A stretch of 16,970 nucleotides of DNA. Source: an uncultured Bacteroidales bacterium (lineage in GTDB: Bacteria > Bacteroidota > Bacteroidia > Bacteroidales > UBA932). Where the stretch lies: positions 1-16,970 of the forward strand of contig CAMNNS010000023.1 of assembly GCA_946545765.1 (NCBI GenBank), read 5' to 3'. Both the position numbers and the translations under genes were made by a program. Position 1 is the first letter of the stretch. The number at the start of each line of letters is the position of its first letter. Shown here in pieces: positions 1-6,162 of the stretch. Below the pieces are notes generated by a model. The model ran no database searches and was not told where the DNA came from. It worked only from the letters and a program-made list of their open reading frames with translations.

Positions 1-656
1 AGGGGGGGAACTCATTAGATGCACTATGCAAAGTAGATTCTATTTTTTTTGATAAAACAGGAACACTAACAAAAGGTTATTCTGGAGATGGGGAGGGAAA
101 ATTATATTTGAAAGAGGAGATAAAAGAAGATTCCAAGGTTGCTATAGAAAAGCTAAAGCAGTTGGGTATAAAGAATTTAACAATATTAAGTGGTGATAAA
201 AAAGAGAAGGTAGAAACGGTGGCAAAAAGACTTGGGATAGAAAAATTTTACTATAGTTTAATGCCCCAAGAAAAGATAGATATATATATGGCTCAAAAGG
301 GGAAAAATTCTTATTCTTCTTTTGTTGGAGATGGAATAAATGATGCTCCTCTTTTAAAAATTTCTGATGTAGGAATTGCTATGGGGGCTCTTGGTACAGA
401 CCTGGCTATAGAGAGTGCAGATGTAGTTATTCAAACAGATCAACCGAGTAAAGTGGCAGATTCTCTTATGATAGCTAAGAAAACACAGTACATTGCAAAA
501 CAGAATATTACTTTATCCCTTTTTTTTAAGTTTGTTGTACTTTTGTTGGGATTATGTGGATATGCCCCATTATGGTTAGCTGTCTTTGCAGATTCAGGTG
601 TTGCGTTGCTTGCAGTTTTCAATTCTTTAAGGGTTAGGGGGAAATATAACTATTAG
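1..656 (+). CDS. P-type metal ATPase (PIB, Zn/Cd/Pb class), C-terminal part
   Basis: The frame is open from the left edge (codons from base 3), so the gene starts outside the window. Membrane pump that would export a divalent metal such as Zn, Cd or Pb. Visible: the phosphorylation motif DKTGT (51-65), the P-domain SGDK (about 189-200), the hinge GDGINDAP, then two membrane helices. Helix 7 has a lysine (LFFKF) and helix 8 an aspartate (ADSG), as in ZntA-like PIB-2 pumps, and the end NSLR fits too. Odd: DKTGT and SGDK are only about 46 residues apart, against roughly 150 in ZntA-like pumps, so the nucleotide-binding domain is essentially missing. The residues left (GYSGDGEGKLYLKEEIKED) join in frame. 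Either an internal deletion has made a non-functional pump or this is an unusual short form. Family certain; activity doubtful. The N-terminal metal-binding part cannot be seen. Confidence 0.85.
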   Translation, partial: GGNSLDALCKVDSIFFDKTGTLTKGYSGDGEGKLYLKEEIKEDSKVAIEKLKQLGIKNLTILSGDKKEKVETVAKRLGIEKFYYSLMPQEKIDIYMAQKGKNSYSSFVGDGINDAPLLKISDVGIAMGALGTDLAIESADVVIQTDQPSKVADSLMIAKKTQYIAKQNITLSLFFKFVVLLLGLCGYAPLWLAVFADSGVALLAVFNSLRVRGKYNY

Positions 657-662
657 TAGGTA

Positions 663-693
663 TTGTTTTAAAAAACATAAATTCTCAAATTTG
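663..693 (+). promoter_or_regulatory. Possible promoter of fur-feoAB
   Basis: A TTG at 663-665 is followed after 20 bases by CAAATTTG (686-693), one base off the Bacteroidota -7 form TAnnTTTG. Transcription would start near 699, about 14 bases before the TTG start codon of the regulator. It is weaker than the other promoters in this window, and read-through from the ATPase gene is equally possible. Confidence 0.3.
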
Positions 694-713
694 CTTAATT
701 TTAAAAACGGACT

Positions 714-1163
714 TTGGAAGCAGAATTAAAAAATAAAGAGTTTGATGAGGAGACAAAAATACTAAACAAGTTGTCTCACAGAGATATAAAAGCAACCTCT
801 ACAAGAGTGTTAGTCTTAAAGACTATGATAAGGGCGGGTTGTGCCTTATCTATTGGAGATTTGGAAGAGGCATTGGAGACAGTAGATAAATCAACAATCT
901 TTAGAACATTAACTCTATTCCATGAACATAGACTTGTACATTGCATAGATGATGGAAGTGGCTCTTTAAAATATGCTGTGTGTCAAGATGATTGCGATTG
1001 TTCTTTAGAAAAAGAACATGTTCATTTCTATTGTGAGAGATGTCATAAAACTTATTGTTTTGAGGGGTTGTCTATCCCACGAATAATACTTCCCAAAAAT
1101 TTTAAAACAAATGAGGCAAATTTTGTTTTTAAGGGGGTATGTAAAAATTGTTCAGAGAGATAA
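714..1163 (+). CDS. fur: Fur-family metal-dependent repressor
   Basis: 149 residues. DNA-binding regulator that senses Fe or Zn and represses metal-uptake genes. The winged-helix part spans about residues 18-85, with recognition helix DKSTIFRTLTLFHEHRLV (58-75). The C-terminal metal part has EHVHFYCERCH with C107 and C110, and a second pair C143 and C146 (CKNC), the usual structural zinc site of Fur/Zur/PerR. The start is TTG at 714: stop codons lie just upstream in frame, and the next ATG falls inside the DNA-binding domain. The stop lies 12 bases before feoAB, so one transcript is likely and the target is probably iron uptake. Family is clear; the choice among Fur, Zur and PerR rests on the feoAB neighbour, while the metal-exporting ATPase next door would also suit Zur. 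Confidence 0.85.
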   Translation: MEAELKNKEFDEETKILNKLSHRDIKATSTRVLVLKTMIRAGCALSIGDLEEALETVDKSTIFRTLTLFHEHRLVHCIDDGSGSLKYAVCQDDCDCSLEKEHVHFYCERCHKTYCFEGLSIPRIILPKNFKTNEANFVFKGVCKNCSER

Positions 1164-1175
1164 AAGGTAAAAAAT

Positions 1176-3596
1176 ATGTATTTGTCAGATTTAAAGACAG
1201 GAGAAAAAGGGGTAATCGTAAAGGTGCAAGGGCATGGTGGCTTTAGAAAAAGAATAGTGGAGATGGGCTTTATAAAGGGCAAAGTAGTAGAAGTATTGCA
1301 CGCAGCCCCTTTACAAGACCCAATAGAGTATATGATTCTTGGATACCATGTATCGCTGAGGAAAACAGAGGCCTCTAAAATAGAGATAATGACTATAGAA
1401 GAGGCGGAACATCTTGCTGCTGAGCATAATCCGCAGGTTGGTAATTTCTCTGATAGATGCCCCGGTTGTGGAGAGTATAATTGTAAATTTAGAGGTGAAC
1501 TTAAATTTGTTAGCCCAGAAGAAGATGCACTTTTAAGGGGGGCAAGGGAGAAAGGAAAGGATATTACGGTTGCACTTGTCGGGAATCCAAATTGTGGCAA
1601 AACTTCTCTTTTTAATGTGGCAAGTGGAAGTCATCAAAGGGTAGGGAACTATAGTGGTGTTACTGTAGATGCTGTAAAGGGTTCTATGTATTATAAAGGG
1701 TATCATTTTACTTTAATAGATCTTCCCGGAACATATTCTATATCTGCCTATACTCCAGAAGAGAAATATGTTTTAGATACTATTGTTCATAAAAATCCCG
1801 ATATAATTCTCAATGTTGTAGATTCTTCTAATTTAGAGAGAAACTTATTTCTTACAACTCAGCTCATCGATATGAACCTAAGAATGGTTATTGCTTTAAA
1901 TATGTATGATGAGTTTGTGCAGAAAGGGGATATACTTAATTATAAAGATTTAGAGGAGTTGTTGGGTATTCCGATGGTTCCAACTGTATCTGTAAAAAGA
2001 AAAGGAATATCTCAATTATTTGATACAATTATAGAGGTTTATGAAGAGGGAGATCTTATCGGGACAACTTTTGATACAGATAGTATAGTAGGAGAGAAAA
2101 GAGAAAAATCTGAGATAAAAAGGGTGTTGAAACATATCCATATTAACCACGGAAATTTAGTGGAAAAATCTATAGAGAGAGTACGTGAGGAGTTGTATAA
2201 AAACCCAAATGTTACAGATGAATTTACTCCACGATTTATTGCAATAAGATTGTTGCAAAAAGATGTTCAGATGGAGAAATATATTTCTAAGTTTCCGAAT
2301 AAGGAGTTGATATTACAGATTAGAAACGAGGAAGTTGCAAAAATAGAAAAAGAATTTTCCGATACTCCAGAAAATGTAATAATGGATGCAAAATATGGCT
2401 TTATAGATGGGGCATTAAAAGAGACATTAAAAAGAGGGGACCCCAAAAAAGCTGTAACAACAACAGAGAAGATAGATAATATTGTTACAAGTAAAATTTG
2501 GGGGTTTCCACTATTCTTATTTGCCTTATTCATAATTTTTGAGACGACATTCACACTTGGTCAGTATCCTATGGATTGGATAGAGTCTGTGTTTAGTTGG
2601 CTTGGAGATATTGTTACAAGGAGAATGGAAAATGGTTGGCTTAAAAGTTTACTAAATGATTGCATAATAAATGGTGTTGGTGGTGTTTTGGTCTTTTTGC
2701 CTAATATTCTTATACTCTTCTTTTTTATCTCTTTATTAGAGAGTACCGGATATATGGCAAGGGCAGCATTTATTATGGATAAAGTTATGCATAGAGTAGG
2801 GTTGCATGGTCGCTCTTTTATCCCTCTAATTATGGGTTTTGGTTGTAATGTTCCTGCTATTATGGCAACAAGAACTATAGAGAATAGGAATGCAAGAATG
2901 ATTACAATGTTGATAAACCCTCTAATATCATGTAATGCAAGACTCCCTATATATCTGCTACTTACAGGTATATTTTTTACGGGCTGGAAAGGAGGGTTAG
3001 TAATTTTTTCTATATATCTATGTGGAATTATATTGGCGGGTATTATGTCTAAAATTTTTAGTAAAACTCTTTTCACTCACGATGAAACCCCTTTTGTAAT
3101 GGAGTTGCCACCTTATAGAATACCAACATGGAGATCTTTATTGAGAGATACTTGGGATAAAGGGAAACAATATTTACATAAAATAGCAACGATTATACTT
3201 ATCGGGACGCTGATTATTTGGGTATTAAGTTATTTTCCAAATAACGGAGATTTAGAAAGTTCTTATTTAGCCGTAATAGGGAGATTTATTCAACCAGTTC
3301 TTGCCCCTCTTGGTTTTGATTGGAAGGTTAGTGTTGGCATTTTAAGTGGTGTTGCTGCAAAGGAAATAGTAGTCAGCACAATAGAGATGCTTGGTGCGGT
3401 TACTCAGATGACTCCAGCTATAGCTTTAAGTCTGATGGTATTTACCCTAATTTATTTTCCTTGTATAGCAACAATAGGGGCTATTAAGAGTGAAAGCGGA
3501 GGGTGGAAATGGGCTTTATTTACAGTTTGTTATACTTTAGTTCTGGCGTGGGTGGTAGCTTTTGTTGTATTTAAAGTTGCCTCTGCTATAGCTTGA
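1176..3596 (+). CDS. feoB: Fused FeoA-FeoB ferrous iron transporter
   Basis: 806 residues. Inner-membrane Fe(II) importer with a cytoplasmic GTPase domain. Residues 1-72 are a FeoA-type SH3-like domain (LKTGEKGVIVKVQG; RIVEMGFIKG). A linker follows with CPGCGEYNC (95-103), a cysteine cluster that could bind metal. The G domain has G1 GNPNCGKT (136-143), G2 T163, G3 DLPG (182-185) and G4 NMYD (242-245). The membrane part (about 440-806) shows two gate-type halves with GYMARAAFIMDK, GFGCNVPAIMATRTIENRNAR and CNARLPIYLLL. The FeoA-FeoB fusion is known in Bacteroidota such as Bacteroides and Porphyromonas. ATG lies 12 bases after the Fur-family gene, which probably controls it. No truncation seen. 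Confidence 0.97.
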   Translation: MYLSDLKTGEKGVIVKVQGHGGFRKRIVEMGFIKGKVVEVLHAAPLQDPIEYMILGYHVSLRKTEASKIEIMTIEEAEHLAAEHNPQVGNFSDRCPGCGEYNCKFRGELKFVSPEEDALLRGAREKGKDITVALVGNPNCGKTSLFNVASGSHQRVGNYSGVTVDAVKGSMYYKGYHFTLIDLPGTYSISAYTPEEKYVLDTIVHKNPDIILNVVDSSNLERNLFLTTQLIDMNLRMVIALNMYDEFVQKGDILNYKDLEELLGIPMVPTVSVKRKGISQLFDTIIEVYEEGDLIGTTFDTDSIVGEKREKSEIKRVLKHIHINHGNLVEKSIERVREELYKNPNVTDEFTPRFIAIRLLQKDVQMEKYISKFPNKELILQIRNEEVAKIEKEFSDTPENVIMDAKYGFIDGALKETLKRGDPKKAVTTTEKIDNIVTSKIWGFPLFLFALFIIFETTFTLGQYPMDWIESVFSWLGDIVTRRMENGWLKSLLNDCIINGVGGVLVFLPNILILFFFISLLESTGYMARAAFIMDKVMHRVGLHGRSFIPLIMGFGCNVPAIMATRTIENRNARMITMLINPLISCNARLPIYLLLTGIFFTGWKGGLVIFSIYLCGIILAGIMSKIFSKTLFTHDETPFVMELPPYRIPTWRSLLRDTWDKGKQYLHKIATIILIGTLIIWVLSYFPNNGDLESSYLAVIGRFIQPVLAPLGFDWKVSVGILSGVAAKEIVVSTIEMLGAVTQMTPAIALSLMVFTLIYFPCIATIGAIKSESGGWKWALFTVCYTLVLAWVVAFVVFKVASAIA

Positions 3597-3620
3597 TAAA
3601 TAAAGAGCTATTTATTTATA

Positions 3621-3651
3621 TTTGTAGAATAAGAAAAAATATATATCTTTG
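3621..3651 (+). promoter_or_regulatory. Promoter of tRNA-Glu
   Basis: TTTG (3621-3624), 19 bases, then TATCTTTG (3644-3651): an exact match to the Bacteroidota housekeeping promoter TTTG-N19-TAnnTTTG. The predicted transcript starts about 3655-3658, just ahead of the tRNA at 3663, so the tRNA has its own promoter and is not dependent on feoB transcription. Confidence 0.75.
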
Positions 3652-3662
3652 CAATCCTACAT

Positions 3663-3734
3663 GGGAGATTCGTCTAACGGTTAGGACACAGGATTCTCAT
3701 TCCTGCAATAGGAGTTCGATTCTCCTATCTCCTA
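3663..3734 (+). tRNA. tRNA-Glu (anticodon CTC)
   Basis: A full cloverleaf can be drawn. Acceptor GGGAGAT (3663-3669) pairs with ATCTCCT (3727-3733), the first pair being G-U. D stem GTCT/GGAC. Anticodon stem CAGGA (3689-3693)/TCCTG (3701-3705), loop TTCTCAT with anticodon CTC at 3696-3698, which reads GAG. T stem AGGAG/CTCCT with loop TTCGATT. Discriminator base A3734; CCA is not encoded. A terminator follows 5 bases later. Confidence 0.95.
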
Positions 3735-3739
3735 CGAGT

Positions 3740-3764
3740 AAGCACCTATTAAGGTGCTTTTTTT
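3740..3764 (+). terminator. Intrinsic terminator of tRNA-Glu
   Basis: AAGCACCT (3740-3747) and AGGTGCTT (3752-3759) form an 8-bp stem with a 4-base loop, followed by a T run through 3764. Confidence 0.85.
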
Positions 3765-3775
3765 GTTTATTGTCA

Positions 3776-3910
3776 TCAGCTACAATTCCTTATCATCACC
3801 GAGTCGCTCACAGGCTGAGCGAGTGCCGACACTACGGGAGTCGTTACATGACCTACGGGCTGTGCCTTCACCTTATCGCTTCGCGTGGTAGTCTCCACCT
3901 CCTCCTGTTG
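3776..3910 (-). pseudogene. Possible 3' remnant of an unknown gene
   Basis: Read on the minus strand from 3910 to 3776 there are 44 sense codons, then TGA. The peptide includes QQEEVETTTRSDKVKAQPVG and ends in VSDSVMIRNCS; it has a protein-like composition, no plausible start codon, and a TAG just upstream. The stretch is clearly richer in G and C (about 3800-3900) than its surroundings. I do not recognise a family. It could be the broken C-terminal end of a gene of foreign origin, or chance in a GC-rich patch. The plus strand of the same stretch holds hairpins such as TCGCTC/GAGCGA (3804-3822), so a structured non-coding role is also possible. Confidence 0.25.
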
Positions 3911-3917
3911 CTACTTT

Positions 3918-4009
3918 TACCGCAAAAACAAAGGACAAGTTACCACAAAAACAAAGTGTAATACATCACAAATTCAAAGGATAAAATACCGCAAAAACAC
4001 AGGATATGT
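3918..4009 (+). repeat. Four tandem 23-bp repeats ahead of the ATPase promoter
   Basis: Four units of exactly 23 bases start at 3918, 3941, 3964 and 3987. Units 1, 2 and 4 begin TACC(G/A)CAAAAACA; unit 3 is the most diverged (CATCACAAATTCAAAGG), still matching most positions. All are built around CA-rich CAAA and AAGGA blocks. The array ends where the -33 element of the next gene's promoter begins (TTG at 4009-4011), so it could be an operator array for that gene. No spacers between units, so not a CRISPR. Confidence 0.8.
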
Positions 4010-4040
4010 TGCGAGATAAAAAAAAGAATTACTATTTTTG
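4009..4040 (+). promoter_or_regulatory. Promoter of the AAA ATPase gene
   Basis: TTG (4009-4011), 21 bases, then TATTTTTG (4033-4040), a full match to the -7 form TAnnTTTG. Start of transcription expected near 4045-4048, about 18 bases ahead of the ATG at 4065. The TTG codon at 4038 lies inside the -7 element, which rules it out as the translation start. Confidence 0.7.
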
Positions 4041-4064
4041 CACAAATTAAAATCAAGTTCTGAT

Positions 4065-5381
4065 ATGGATTATTTAAGAAGAATAGCAGACGAGGAACTA
4101 TCCTTGAGATTAGAGGCTTTTGGTGCAGTGCAAATCAATGGACCAAAATGGTGTGGAAAGACTACAACAGCAGAAAGACAAGCAAAGAGTGTGGTTAAAT
4201 TGCAGGATCCGGATAAGCGAGCAGGCTATTTAGCTACAATCAGGACAAAACCGTCTATACTTTTGAAAGGTGAAACACCAAGACTTATTGATGAATGGCA
4301 AGATGCTCCAATACTTTGGGATGCTGTAAGAACAACAGTTGACCAAAGGAAACTTAAAGGTCAGTTTATTCTTACCGGTTCTACCGTTATAAAGAAAAAG
4401 AACGAAAAGGATACACCAGAAGAGGAAAGAAGAATGCATACAGGAACCGGTAGAATTTCCACAATGACAATGTATCCAATGAGTCTGTATGAGTCAACAG
4501 AATCTTCAGGTGAGATATCTTTTCTTGAGCTGTTTGATAATAAAGATTTAGATATTGACGGCGTTACATCCAAACTTTCTATTGAAGAACTGATTATGGT
4601 GGCTTGTAGAGGTGGTTGGCCTGATTCCTTGAGTGTAACAAGTGATAAAGCCAAACTGCTTATAGCAAAAGACTATCTAAACAAGGTGTGTAATGAGGAC
4701 ATCTCTAGTATAGACGATGTACAACGTAACCCAGAGTTAGCTAGACTGATATTACGTTCTTATGCTCGAAATCTATGCACTTTGGCAAAGAAATCTGCAA
4801 TGTTGGAAGATGTAAAAGCGGAAATAGAAACAACAGCGCAATCCACTTTCGATGAGTATGTTGATGCATTAAAGCGTTTATTCGTAATAGAAGATATTGA
4901 AGCCTGGTGTCCTGCTATTCGTTCTGCATCTGCAATAAGATCAAGTAAAAAAAGATGCTTTATAGATCCGTCTATTGCCGTTGCAGCTATGGGTGCATCT
5001 CCTAAAACTCTTGAATTGGACTTAAAGACATTTGGATTCGTATTTGAGTGTATGTGTATTCGCGACTTAAAGGTCTATTCTCAATCTATGGGAGGTAAAG
5101 TGTCTTATTACCATGATAGGTATGGACTTGAAACAGATATAGTTTTACATCTTGATGATCAGCGATATGCACTGATTGAATGTAAACTTGGCAGTAGAGA
5201 CATTGATGAAGGTGCAACGCATTTGCTTGAGATGCAAGAATTAATTCGTGAGAAGAATGAAACAGAGAAACAAATGCCTCTTCGAGAACCAGACCTCCTC
5301 ATTGTATTGACTGGTGGTGAAATTGCCTATACTCGCGAAGATGGTGTTAAGGTAATTCCTCTTGGCTGTCTTAAGGATTAA
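4065..5381 (+). CDS. AAA ATPase with DUF4143-type C-terminal domain
   Basis: 438 residues from ATG 4065. The N-terminal P-loop ATPase has Walker A GPKWCGKTT (26-34), Walker B LIDEWQ (74-79) and LTGS (103-106). This order and MDYLRRIADE are typical of the AAA_14/DUF4143 family, common in bacteria and archaea and of unknown cellular role. The C-terminal part has LETDIVLHLDDQRYALIECK with E356, D358, E372 and K374, resembling a PD-(D/E)xK nuclease core; whether it cuts nucleic acid is not known. Length is normal and no frame is broken. It sits alone, with its own promoter and a 23-bp repeat array, between tRNA-Glu and gene debris, which suggests horizontal arrival. An upstream in-frame TTG (4038) is rejected because it lies in the promoter. 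Family confident; function open. Confidence 0.88.
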   Translation: MDYLRRIADEELSLRLEAFGAVQINGPKWCGKTTTAERQAKSVVKLQDPDKRAGYLATIRTKPSILLKGETPRLIDEWQDAPILWDAVRTTVDQRKLKGQFILTGSTVIKKKNEKDTPEEERRMHTGTGRISTMTMYPMSLYESTESSGEISFLELFDNKDLDIDGVTSKLSIEELIMVACRGGWPDSLSVTSDKAKLLIAKDYLNKVCNEDISSIDDVQRNPELARLILRSYARNLCTLAKKSAMLEDVKAEIETTAQSTFDEYVDALKRLFVIEDIEAWCPAIRSASAIRSSKKRCFIDPSIAVAAMGASPKTLELDLKTFGFVFECMCIRDLKVYSQSMGGKVSYYHDRYGLETDIVLHLDDQRYALIECKLGSRDIDEGATHLLEMQELIREKNETEKQMPLREPDLLIVLTGGEIAYTREDGVKVIPLGCLKD

Positions 5382-5443
5382 AGTAATTAGCCCATAAACA
5401 TTCACTATCAGCTTGTAATAATCTAAATATAGCAAGGCAAGAA

Positions 5444-5551
5444 TCATAATGCACACGGCATATCGTAAACCAATTTGATGGAGTTCGAGAAGCAGGCAGA
5501 CAAGGCTGCTGCCAACAGCAAGGCGGCAACGGATAGGTAGCAATTCTTTCT
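5444..5551 (-). pseudogene. Possible remnant of a lipoprotein gene (signal peptide only)
   Basis: On the minus strand the frame from 5551 to 5444 reads RKNCY, then LSVAALLLAAALSAC, then FSNSIKLVYDMPCAL and a stop. The basic start, hydrophobic stretch and LSAC lipobox are what a Bacteroidota lipoprotein signal peptide looks like. There is no ATG, GTG or TTG before it (the expected start position is AGA), and it ends after about 20 more residues, so if real it is broken. The stretch is richer in GC than its surroundings. The rest of 5382-5651 holds no gene I can support; a short plus-strand frame ending YIPGPKIME (stop about 5626) is open but not recognisable. Confidence 0.25.
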
Positions 5552-5651
5552 CTCCTGAACAAGTAAATAGGATACGCTATGTATTGTTACATAGTCCTTA
5601 TATTCCAGGTCCTAAGATAATGGAATAGATTTCTTAACACTTAAAAAAAAA

Positions 5652-5695
5652 TAATAAAAAAGAGGTCACTAAGCAAAGTGACCTCTTTTTTATTA
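5652..5695. terminator. Bidirectional terminator
   Basis: A perfect 19-bp inverted repeat: TAATAAAAAAGAGGTCACT (5652-5670) and its complement (5677-5695) around the loop AAGCAA. With A and T runs on both flanks it can end transcription from both sides: the ATPase region on plus and the lipoprotein gene on minus (stop at 5711). Confidence 0.9.
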
Positions 5696-5710
5696 TTAAA
5701 GATAAATTAT

Positions 5711-6067
5711 TTAAAATATTCTCTTCAATTCCAATTGATCTGTCCCTGCCGTGAGAGTCATAATATTACCATCAACTACACCAGTCCAATTTATACCTTT
5801 AGCTGTTAAAGTAATATTATTCTTCTTGCAATCAAAACGACCATGAGCAACAGTTGTTTTTTTAGTCTTGTAAACATAAGTAACAGCTGCGAATACATTC
5901 TGATGTGCGAACACAATAGATACCTGATAATCAGGTGTTTTTACCTTCCATACTGTTTCAGGCAATACTTCTGTAGCTAAATCCTTCTCTTTAGAACAAG
6001 ATAGGATAGTTAAACTTAAAACTGCCACAAAAGCAAGACATAACATTCTTGAAGCAATTTTTTTCAT
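5711..6067 (-). CDS. Small lipoprotein of unknown function
   Basis: 118 residues. Signal peptide MKKIASRMLCLAFVAVLSLT followed by lipobox ILSC, so the mature protein would begin at C24, be lipid-anchored, and lie in the periplasm or on the outer membrane. The mature part (about 95 residues) is rich in beta-type segments (TVWKVKTPDYQVSIVFAH; GRFDCKKNNITLTAKG; INWTGVVDGNIMTLT), which suggests a small beta-barrel or lipocalin-like fold. I do not recognise a named family. It is a single gene with its own promoter, an unusually good Shine-Dalgarno site and its own terminator. It sits after mutS2 on the same strand but has an independent promoter. Confidence 0.85.
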   Translation of the reverse strand: MKKIASRMLCLAFVAVLSLTILSCSKEKDLATEVLPETVWKVKTPDYQVSIVFAHQNVFAAVTYVYKTKKTTVAHGRFDCKKNNITLTAKGINWTGVVDGNIMTLTAGTDQLELKRIF

Positions 6068-6076
6068 TTTTTTTTC

Positions 6077-6082
6077 TCCTTA
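6077..6082 (-). promoter_or_regulatory. Strong Shine-Dalgarno site of the lipoprotein gene
   Basis: On the minus strand AAGGAG lies 9 A bases before the ATG. Most genes in this window lack such a site, as expected in Bacteroidota, so this one stands out. Confidence 0.6.
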
Positions 6083-6121
6083 AGGTTAAATTTAAAATAA
6101 TTATAATTACAAAATTTTTGA

Positions 6122-6151
6122 CAAAAATAATCTTTTTTTTTAAATCTCCAA
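6122..6151 (-). promoter_or_regulatory. Promoter of the lipoprotein gene
   Basis: Minus strand: TTG (6151-6149), 19 bases, then TATTTTTG (6129-6122), an exact -7 match. Transcription would start near 6115-6118, giving a leader of about 50 bases. It lies in the short gap just after the mutS2 stop. Confidence 0.65.
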
Positions 6152-6162
6152 CTATAAGAGTA

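Noticed and set aside
108..656. Separate short protein starting at 108
   Set aside because: The frame is open upstream and encodes DKTGT before 108; the TTG is internal to the ATPase.
1052..1600. 182-codon minus-strand frame
   Set aside because: Antisense shadow of the Fur-family and feoB genes, which have clear motifs.
3596..3615. AT-only hairpin ATAAATA/TATTTAT after feoB as a terminator
   Set aside because: Seven A-T pairs with no T run; too weak to support.
3593..3961. Open frame of 122 codons on plus
   Set aside because: It runs through the whole tRNA-Glu and its terminator and has no family features.
3918..4009. CRISPR array
   Set aside because: The 23-base units are contiguous and have no unique spacers; no cas gene is near.
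4038..4064. Upstream TTG start for the ATPase
   Set aside because: The TTG lies inside the -7 promoter element, so it would not be transcribed.
3711..5489. Attachment-site pair: GGAGTTCGA in the tRNA T arm (3711-3719) and at 5481-5489
   Set aside because: Only 9 bases match and flanks diverge; no integrase is present. Too weak to call att sites.
5241..5562. Two minus-strand frames (5241-5543, 5371-5562)
   Set aside because: The first overlaps the end of the ATPase gene, and neither has a recognisable domain.
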